Source: Marsupella aquatica
Lineage: Eukaryota; Marchantiophyta
Direction of reading: 5' to 3'
DNA: 64,000 nt
Assembly (NCBI GenBank): GCA_973895155.1
Contig: OZ316894.1
Coordinates: 6,324,001 to 6,388,000, forward strand
The notes under the pieces were generated by a model, which did no database searches, was not told the origin of the DNA, and saw only the letters and a program-made list of their open reading frames with translations. How positions within the stretch are numbered: position 1 is the stretch's first letter; every line of letters starts with the position of its first letter. Below, piece after piece: positions 59,101-64,000 of the stretch. Position numbers and translations under genes: made by a program.

Positions 59101-59225
59101 AGACTCGGGTCCAGGCTCGCGTCAAGCTCAGCTAACCGAACCCCTCCGTACATGGGTGGGACCGGGATTGGTCTCGGGATGGGGTTTACTTCCTCCAATT
59201 GCGGAATGGACGGATCCCATGAGAC
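56190..59225 (-). CDS. gypsy reverse transcriptase - RNase H - integrase
   Basis: In frame with gag and protease, and separated from protease only by a TGA (59226-59228). RT: YRKLNDATRKDHYPLPF, RRMPFGLCNAPAMFQRLM, and the catalytic FIDDFAIFG (about residue 268 counted from 59198). RNase H: FHVYVDVSGFCIGSVL, TDREALGIIY, HTDHDSLKYM, LNADFFSRL. Integrase: zinc region from EEAGGHFAAVTTARKIL to KGCELCQRAG; DDE residues in KWGIDYIGPF, LVSDRGTHFL and NGMAERANGIIGK. The C-terminus has WLGPFLVNQIYRNGSLEL and no chromodomain. These enzymes copy the RNA into DNA and integrate it in the nucleus. No stop or frameshift lies inside this segment. It ends at 56190. Confidence 0.96.
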   Translation of the reverse strand, partial: VSWDPSIPQLEEVNPIPRPIPVPPMYGGVRLAELDASLDPSLRNQVEVIRKEHYRKYTIGMDKSFNLGHALTGKAEKAIQALLKEYEDVFAWSHHDLTGVSPELGEHTIDLNLGAHAVRQRQHRMNPRYSILVKEEIDRLLAADIIYPVMASDWVSPIVIVPKKGGTDGKPKIRICQDYRKLNDATRKDHYPLPFTDMVLDMVARNEIYTFLDGYSGYNQIWIRLADQLKTTFTTEWGTFAFRRMPFGLCNAPAMFQRLMMNIFHDFLREFLEIFIDDFAIFGTVAMHPEHLRRTLQRCRDVNLKLHPAKCFFGVEEGVLLGHRVSKRGIEVDQEKVAAWMAVVFPLDQKAVRSFLGCVGYYRRFIKDFAKIALPLTEMMKKDAAVEETPRRRIAFEELRKRLTTAPIMVTPDWNKEFHVYVDVSGFCIGSVLSQLDEDGRDHPIYFASRQLFAAEKNYSPTDREALGIIYSCKKFRHYLLGYKVIFHTDHDSLKYMVNKADVTGRIARWVLLLQEFNYEVRVRPGRVHLNADFFSRLDGVPVVQPIDDIFPDEELFHVGEGTPTWYGSIITFLLTGCIPDGINQEAAAVFLRKAGPYVMIQGHLHKEGINGKLRRCLEYKETLIVIRALHEEEAGGHFAAVTTARKILDSGYWWPTLHRDVQHFIKGCELCQRAGAPRRAHHHPLTSVLPLAPFEKWGIDYIGPFTPVTRRRRCRYILLAIDYSTKWVEARATVKDDAATSARFLYEQIFTRFGPPLELVSDRGTHFLNDTVAQLTERYLVKHRKTTPYHPKANGMAERANGIIGKILNKTVAAHKTDWDDKLYAAVYSYNLAYKTTTSHSPYFLVFGQHSLVPVEFEVHTPRVSIRDRLPESESLSDRAYQIEALEEAWLLAARHTVKQQATSKKQHDKGLRRVDVVAGDLVLLYDSRYMQFPGKLHTRWLGPFLVNQIYRNGSLELATYAGDLLPTRISYDRVKKYHHQDDDADSDVREDASQLSRELCDTAGTAVNE

Positions 59226-60272
59226 TCACTTTTTATGTCTCGGTCTCGAGTTTTCGGCCTCAGGCGGTTGTTGGGCTGGTTCATGGTTACAAGGCTCTGA
59301 AATGGAAGGAGTAGCCACGGCTCCCTGCTTGGCTGGAGCCGTGTCCTCCGTCTCGACGAGTTGTTCGTGCGTTTCCTCATCCCCGACAGTAGATGTACTT
59401 GGGGTGGACTCAATGGCAGCCCTCGGGTAATTTAGGAGATGTGTTTCTCGGGTTGCTTCAACTCCGAAGACATCTTCCTCGGATAGGGACGAGATGAGTT
59501 CGATCATATTGAGTTCCTCTTCCTCCGAGGTCTCCGAATCATATTCCTCGGGTCCTTGTGGGGTTTCTCCCTGATAATCGTCCATTGCCCAGGATACCCG
59601 TACGGTGGGTTCCCCGAACCGTAGCTCCTTCTTTCCCCAATCCGTGACTACACGGCCACCGTACAGCCACGGCCTGCCCAGAAGAACCGGATAAGAGGAG
59701 GGACGAACCGGCCTCATGACTAAGAAGTTGAGATAGAACTCTACCCCTCCCACCAGAGTGAGCACTCGTGTGAGCGTGCCTAATGGGAGGACCCTTGCCC
59801 CGTTTGCTAATCTGATAGCTCGGGCCGTGGGTTGATACGTGAGGTATCCTAACTTGACTGACGTTTCTTCAGTCATGATGTTGACTCCCGCTCCTCCGTC
59901 TACAAGGACCATCTTGATGGTACAGTTATTAATTTCGATCGAGATGTCCGGCGCTCCAAGGTCCTCGCATATCATGTTGCAGTCCGCACTCCCAACTCGG
60001 GGTAGTCTTCTCCTTCGGCGACCCATGAGCAACTCCCTCAGTTGTCGTCTGTACTGTGGGTTGTTCTGCAGCAGTTGCCCCACCGTCGCTGTAACCGGGC
60101 AACTCTTCACGTCCTCCTTAATATCATAGTCCTCCTTTGTTTCTTTCGTTGGCTGCTGCTTGGCTTCCTCTTGTTTATCTTGCTTTTCTTGCTCCTGACG
60201 CCGGGCTGTCTCGGCTGCTTTGATGTCCTTATCGATTGCCTTCTGGTATTCCCGAGCTTCGTAAGCCTCCAG
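59226..60272 (-). CDS. gypsy aspartic protease region, between two in-frame stops
   Basis: After the gag TAG (60273-60275) the same frame continues: a Lys/Glu/Gln-rich linker, then KSCPVTATVGQLLQ, and the protease with active-site motif LVDGGAGVNIM (D-G-G, as in many plant gypsy elements where DSG/DTG is replaced) and the flap/second strand PVLLGRPWLYG. An acidic tail follows, up to the TGA at 59226-59228. The enzyme would cleave the Gag-Pol polyprotein. With both stops read as sense codons, gag to integrase is one 2000-codon frame. The stops are either decay or, for the TAG, a possible readthrough site. Confidence 0.85.
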   Translation of the reverse strand: MEAYEAREYQKAIDKDIKAAETARRQEQEKQDKQEEAKQQPTKETKEDYDIKEDVKSCPVTATVGQLLQNNPQYRRQLRELLMGRRRRRLPRVGSADCNMICEDLGAPDISIEINNCTIKMVLVDGGAGVNIMTEETSVKLGYLTYQPTARAIRLANGARVLPLGTLTRVLTLVGGVEFYLNFLVMRPVRPSSYPVLLGRPWLYGGRVVTDWGKKELRFGEPTVRVSWAMDDYQGETPQGPEEYDSETSEEEELNMIELISSLSEEDVFGVEATRETHLLNYPRAAIESTPSTSTVGDEETHEQLVETEDTAPAKQGAVATPSISEPCNHEPAQQPPEAENSRPRHKK

Positions 60273-62189
60273 CTATTTCTTTACCAATTCTTCGATGCGG
60301 GGGAAAAATAGCTTCGGGTCGTCCCGTCGGTAGTCATCGTCCTTTTCCGGGGGTATATTTATCGCTGGCTGCACTGGAGTAGTATCTTGCTTTTTCCTCC
60401 TTTTCTCCTCCGTCTTTTCTTCCTTCCGTTCGGCCCTTGTCGACACTCGGTAGCACTCGGCCTCATCCAATGGATTAGGGTGTTCCGCCACGTCCACCAG
60501 ATTCACCCACTCGGTGTTGTCATCTTGCCATTCTACAGCAATCATTTGGACGACTGCATCGCTCGTGACTGGTCCAGCCTGGGCCGGTCTAGCCGCACTC
60601 GTTCGAGCAGCGATTACCAACGGACAGTTGGCCGTGGAATGAGCCTCCGTTTTGCAAACTTGACATAGTGGGGTGCCTCGACCATCTCCCTGACGTCTTG
60701 GTTCGGTGCATTCCCTTGCAAAGTGTCCTGGCTTTTCACAGTTGTAACAAACCGGGGACCGCCAAATCCCTGGCTTAGGAGGGATGCTCGGGTTACTGAT
60801 AACCTGGAAACTCCGGCCATTACTTGGGTAGGGGTACGCAGTTCTACCCGCTAAATTACGCGGACCAACCGTTGAAATCTGGTACACGGAATCAGGAGGG
60901 TCCTCAAAGAAATACTCCGTGGACTCCGATTCGGGGCCCGGGTTGTCAACATCATCCAGCTCTACTTGGTGAACTCGGTTCTTCCACCTTGGGCATTCCT
61001 GCACCACATGGCCGGATTGGAAGCACTTTGAACACCACGCATGGGCTCGAATCTCAGATGGCTTCTTCTTCTCCACCGGCTTCTCCGCAAGATGTACTGA
61101 CAGTGCTTTGAGTCGATCCGTGATTTCGTTCAGCTTGTCTGCTTCGGCAGCCTTTGGATCTGGTATCGTTCTTCGCGCCCGGGGTTTAATCTTCCCCTCC
61201 TTCTTCACTCGTCTCTTCTTCTTTTTGCTCCGGCTTTCGCTCTCCAAGTCACTTCCTGATGAACTGGAGGTAGAGGATCCGATGCTTGAAGCTGAATCCG
61301 AACTGGATTCCGTCTCGGAGTTGGACGAGGTCGAACGATGTTTCTTCTTCTTCTTCCGTTTCTTCTTCCTCTCGTCGTCCGATTCGGAGTCACTGTCACT
61401 GAAGGTTTCGTACTTACCCTTCCTGCGGCGTGCTCGCTGGCTCCGCCGGGAGTTATAGGTGGACTCCCGGTAAGTTTCAGCGCACGCTATGGCCGCCTGC
61501 ATTGAAATTGGATTATTCTGGCGTACCCAGAATTGCATATTCGTGGGCAAACCATGAAGGAACCATGTAAGCTGGAGCGCGTCTCCTGGCCTGGGCCGGA
61601 TCTTGGCCGCAAGTTTCTGAAACTTCTGAATGAACTTCCGCAGGGACTCTTTTTTTCCCATGCGAAGCTGGCCAATCTTTAATAGAGAACGTTGTTCTGA
61701 TCCAATGGCACGAAACTCCTGCAGCAATGCAGCTTGGAATTGTGCCCAGGTAGTCCCGGGTGGTAACGAGTTGTACCATGGACGAGCTTCTCCCCGCATT
61801 ACTCCCGGGAGGACGGTTAGCTTAATGGCGTCTTCCCCATTAGCTTTAGCAGTGGCTTCAAACTCATCCAACCATTCATCCGGATCATCCCCATGACGTC
61901 CTTTGAAAGGTCGATAATGAAATCGCGATCGTTGCGATATTTGTGGAGGCGCCTGAGCAGCGCGGGCCACCGGTGGAGCGACTGCCATAGGTGGTGGTGG
62001 TGGTGGTGGTGGTGGTGGAACCGCAGCAGGGCCGGTCGAACCGGACCCCGAAGATCCCGGGGGTATGTTCATACGTCGGGACGATTGCGAGTCCTCCGAG
62101 CCCGACGAGTCGGAGCTTGTTGTGGTTGCACTTTCCCGTTCGCTGGTCAATCTCCTCAAGTAAGCTGCTTGAGAACGAGTGACGGGCAT
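60273..62189 (-). CDS. gypsy Gag (638 aa) with three zinc knuckles
   Basis: ATG at 62189 (MPVTRSQA). A Ser-rich and poly-Pro leader (residues about 57-67 are proline, encoded by the GGT microsatellite at 61992-62019) precedes the retrotransposon gag domain at residues about 90-250 (RFHYRPFKG; PDEWLDEFEATAKANGED; RKFIQKFQKLAAKIRPRPGD). A Lys/Ser-rich basic stretch follows. CCHC knuckles: CSKCFQSGHVVQEC (about 386), CYNCEKPGHFAREC (about 478), CQVCKTEAHSTANC (about 506). Gag forms the particle and binds RNA. It ends at TAG 60273-60275, in the context AAA TAG CTG. Confidence 0.95.
   Translation of the reverse strand: MPVTRSQAAYLRRLTSERESATTTSSDSSGSEDSQSSRRMNIPPGSSGSGSTGPAAVPPPPPPPPPPMAVAPPVARAAQAPPQISQRSRFHYRPFKGRHGDDPDEWLDEFEATAKANGEDAIKLTVLPGVMRGEARPWYNSLPPGTTWAQFQAALLQEFRAIGSEQRSLLKIGQLRMGKKESLRKFIQKFQKLAAKIRPRPGDALQLTWFLHGLPTNMQFWVRQNNPISMQAAIACAETYRESTYNSRRSQRARRRKGKYETFSDSDSESDDERKKKRKKKKKHRSTSSNSETESSSDSASSIGSSTSSSSGSDLESESRSKKKKRRVKKEGKIKPRARRTIPDPKAAEADKLNEITDRLKALSVHLAEKPVEKKKPSEIRAHAWCSKCFQSGHVVQECPRWKNRVHQVELDDVDNPGPESESTEYFFEDPPDSVYQISTVGPRNLAGRTAYPYPSNGRSFQVISNPSIPPKPGIWRSPVCYNCEKPGHFARECTEPRRQGDGRGTPLCQVCKTEAHSTANCPLVIAARTSAARPAQAGPVTSDAVVQMIAVEWQDDNTEWVNLVDVAEHPNPLDEAECYRVSTRAERKEEKTEEKRRKKQDTTPVQPAINIPPEKDDDYRRDDPKLFFPRIEELVKK
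61992..62019. repeat. (GGT)n microsatellite in gag
   Basis: About nine GGT/TGG units on the plus strand encode the Gag polyproline tract. Confidence 0.95.
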
Positions 62190-62280
62190 TTACTCATATA
62201 AATGCAATGGTTAGTACTACGTCCTGATGTATCCTGCCTAGGTGAATACGCACATGTCTCCCCTCTACGATATGTAGAGT

Positions 62281-62300
62281 GCCCCCTCCATCTAGCGCCA
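62281..62300 (-). other. primer-binding site of the gypsy element
   Basis: On the minus strand TGGCGCTAGATGGAGG lies 12 nt after the LTR end at 62313. TGGCGC starts are usual for plant gypsy PBSs (complementary to a tRNA 3' end ...GCGCCA). The exact tRNA is not assigned. Confidence 0.75.
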
Positions 62301-62481
62301 AAACAAAGGCTATGTCACGTCGTAGGCTTCGGCTTTAACTCAGACTTCAGCTTAGACGGGCACATCCCTCGTAAATCTGAGGGTTCGGGCAGGAAGGGAA
62401 GCACGTAATGCACCTTATTCTAGTAAACTAGCGCTAAGTGCGCATACTGCTAAATACGGACACCTCCTAGGTATGGTTTGT

Positions 62482-62497
62482 GTTCCGCCGCCGGAAC
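62482..62497. other. conserved LTR hairpin, copy 3
   Basis: GTTCCG-CCGC-CGGAAC, identical to 52383-52398. Confidence 0.7.
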
Positions 62498-63210
62498 GTA
62501 CCTTAGTCGATAGCAGGATCGACCCCGGCTTAAGGGCTTCTAAGCCTTCGTGCTGTCCGCCTTCGATCCGGATTCGATGATACAGGTCCTCAACCCGTGC
62601 TCGCAACCACTTACCCGCAGGCTGCACCCTGTGCACGTCTCGGGTAGTGCGTTCGGCCCGGCGCTGCCACCCATATACGAGAAACCCACACACATATGCG
62701 CACACATGCATACAATCTCGATTTACACGAAGGAAAAATGATGGGAAAGGATTTTTACTACAAAGGGAACATATGCGTACACTTAGTTGACACGACAGCC
62801 CTGGAATGCACAGGTTCAAGGCCAAGGGTGCACACTACAACGGAGCCCGGCTCCGCACTCGCCCGGCAAGCTCAGTCCTACCCCCTCCCCTTGGTACTCT
62901 GTCATTCCCAGAGGTCGGGACTCCCCGCATGTCCCGCGGATGTCCGACTCTGAAACTAAAAACCCCCCTGCCTCTACCGAGGGGTGCACTAAATACTAAG
63001 AGCCGAGGAACGGGGTGTCCTCCCGCCGAAGATTCGCTGACCAAGGTCCTAACTAAGCTGACAGTCAGGCCGGAAAACGGCTGTGTCTTATTAGAAGATC
63101 CTAATCTACGCAGGCTGGACAGCAGGGCAGCGTTGCCGTACCTAAGGCAGGTGCCTGCCCCAAGAGCCTGACCAAGCCAATCCTAATCCTAATCTATTCC
63201 TACTCCGCCG

Positions 63211-64000
63211 CTAATGCCTGGCACGCTTGCCAGAGCCGCCCGAATGGGAACGGCCATCCCGCTGCCTTCGAAGCCTGTCATTGTCCGCTTTGAGGAGCTG
63301 GACCTGGTCCAGCAGAGATTCGTTCTCTCGCCTCACCGCGTCCGTCTCCTCCGCTGCCTCCTGACATGCCTCCTCCAGCTGCTGGGCGTCGCTCGCCAGT
63401 TTACTCGCCAGCTGGTCCTGCTTCTCGGCCTCGGTTTGGAGCCGCGCCATCTCGGCCTGCAGTGTGGCTATCTCCGTCGCGTCCCGCTGGGCTCGCTCCT
63501 CGGCCTCCTCCAGGTCTTTCTGCCAGGTGACAGCTTGTTTCTTCAAACTGTCAATCTGGTTCCGGAGGCGTGTAATCTCGGCCTCGTTCCCAGCTTTGGC
63601 CTGTTCGGCTAGGGCGGTAAGAGCGTACGCCTTTGCTAACAACTCATCGGCGGCTGCAACCTTGGGTCGTAGTTGCAGAAGCTCAGCCTCTTGAGCCGCC
63701 ACTTCGTTCTTTAGGTACACAGACTCCACCCGGTACCGCTCTATCCTCTGAAGGGCCTCCGACTGGGCCCGCCCTGCCTTTACGACGGCAACCAACTCCT
63801 GATTGAAGAAACAGGCTACCTTCCGAGCCATGAACTCCCCGGTATCCCGGGCAATTTGATGAGAGAAATCCCCCAGAAGCCCGTTCAGAAACGTACCCTG
63901 TACGAAGAGTTCCGGGTGGTCCAAGTTGTGCCTGTCCGGATTTGGGCACGGGCAGACATCAACACGCGCAGGGGCCGGGGCAGTGACGTCCAGCCCTGGG
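63211..64000 (-). CDS. second copy of the extra ORF, C-terminal part, in the 5' LTR
   Basis: The frame is open from the window edge to the stop at 63211, covering the Pro-rich linker and the coiled coil. It differs from 53114-53903 by a few substitutions, two of them amino-acid changes near residues ESVYLKNE and AVVKAG. Its start lies outside the window. It is upstream of the PBS and gag of the same element, so it would lie in the 5' LTR. Confidence 0.8.
   Translation of the reverse strand, partial: PGLDVTAPAPARVDVCPCPNPDRHNLDHPELFVQGTFLNGLLGDFSHQIARDTGEFMARKVACFFNQELVAVVKAGRAQSEALQRIERYRVESVYLKNEVAAQEAELLQLRPKVAAADELLAKAYALTALAEQAKAGNEAEITRLRNQIDSLKKQAVTWQKDLEEAEERAQRDATEIATLQAEMARLQTEAEKQDQLASKLASDAQQLEEACQEAAEETDAVRRENESLLDQVQLLKADNDRLRRQRDGRSHSGGSGKRARH

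Larger units (their letters stand above)
52214..64000 (-). mobile_element. Ty3/gypsy retrotransposon with LTR-encoded extra protein
   Basis: Read on the minus strand: 5' LTR (64000 and beyond, to 62313), primer-binding site, gag, protease, RT, RNase H and integrase in one frame (62189-56190), polypurine-like tract, then a 3' LTR (about 56073-52214) that contains an 880-aa ORF. The low-coordinate boundary is the TG at 52214, next to a disrupted exon; the same TG is at 62313. No chromodomain follows integrase, so it fits the non-chromovirus (Tat/Athila-side) branch. The repeats differ at about five positions over 1.69 kb by eye, so insertion was recent. Total length is expected to be about 14 kb, with a GTGAT duplication at the far end. 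Confidence 0.85.
62313..64000 (-). repeat. gypsy 5' LTR, partial (continues past the window)
   Basis: Near-identical to 52214-53903. Differences seen by eye: one base near 52853, a C-run shorter by two, and single bases near 53625, 53688 and 53841. It contains the 900-bp noncoding tail and the ORF copy. Confidence 0.85.

Noticed and set aside
52214-64000. Tandem array of two gypsy elements with short LTRs
   Set aside because: Not excluded, but less favoured. It does not explain the TSD-bounded solo LTR with the same ORF-plus-tail plan at 36181-40843, nor the TATA box directly before the ORF. Sequence past 64000 would decide.
1-64000. tRNA, rRNA or CRISPR features
   Set aside because: No cloverleaf with a GGTTCRANNCC arm, no rRNA segment and no spaced short repeats were seen on reading. 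A covariance-model scan was not possible.

Overview
This window is nuclear DNA of a plant (streptophyte). The evidence is plant-type Ty1/copia, Ty3/gypsy and CACTA elements, GT-AG introns, a TTTAGGG-type telomere motif, a plant-like ribosomal protein eL20 exon, and a PHD module closest to the land-plant protein EDM2. The species cannot be fixed from the sequence. Most of the window is mobile DNA, much of it nested, with few credible host genes.

Layout. 1-1359 is the 3' end of a Ty1/copia element with its LTR. 1360-4960 holds small tandem duplications and no gene. 4967-8799 (+) is a candidate multi-exon host gene of unknown function. 8800-16894 is AT-rich and gene-poor, with a tandem array at 13845-14345. 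16895-18230 (-) is the decayed C-terminal part of a SNF2-family (RAD5/HLTF-like) ATPase. 18484-19340 is a solo LTR of the same copia family (TSD ACTTG), itself carrying a 498-bp MITE. 20339-23938 (-) is a decayed gene of the DUF7869 type with a DUF8039-like part upstream. 25399-25902 (+) is a small open frame of unknown function.

26425-47801 is one CACTA DNA transposon of about 21.4 kb (ends CACTAGAAGAA / TTCTTCTAGTG, 3-bp TSD AGA). It carries tnp2 and tnp1-like genes plus cargo: a tandem-BRCT pseudogene, an intact EDM2-like PHD gene, a terminal RPL18A exon in the opposite orientation, and unrecognised segments. A 4.66-kb solo LTR (36181-40843, TSD CCTGA) is nested inside it. Most of that solo LTR is a long ORF.

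From 52214 to the window end is a Ty3/gypsy element on the minus strand. It interrupts an older multi-exon gene (50916-52213). Gag, protease, RT, RNase H and integrase lie in one frame broken by one TAG and one TGA. An additional 880-aa ORF lies between pol and the low-coordinate end. Its 3' third recurs upstream of gag at 63211-64000 inside the other terminal repeat.

The most unusual reading is that this retrotransposon group has LTRs of about 4 kb that each encode a large protein (a plant-mobile-domain-like block followed by a long coiled coil). The two families here support it independently: a solo LTR with its own TSD that contains the ORF, and a near-identical direct repeat that runs into the ORF. 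Both also share a noncoding tail of about 900 bp and a small hairpin with a compensatory base-pair change. The second notable theme is the CACTA element that carries host chromatin and DNA-repair modules. Disrupting stop codons across the window are all TAG or TGA, consistent with C-to-T decay at CHG and CG sites.
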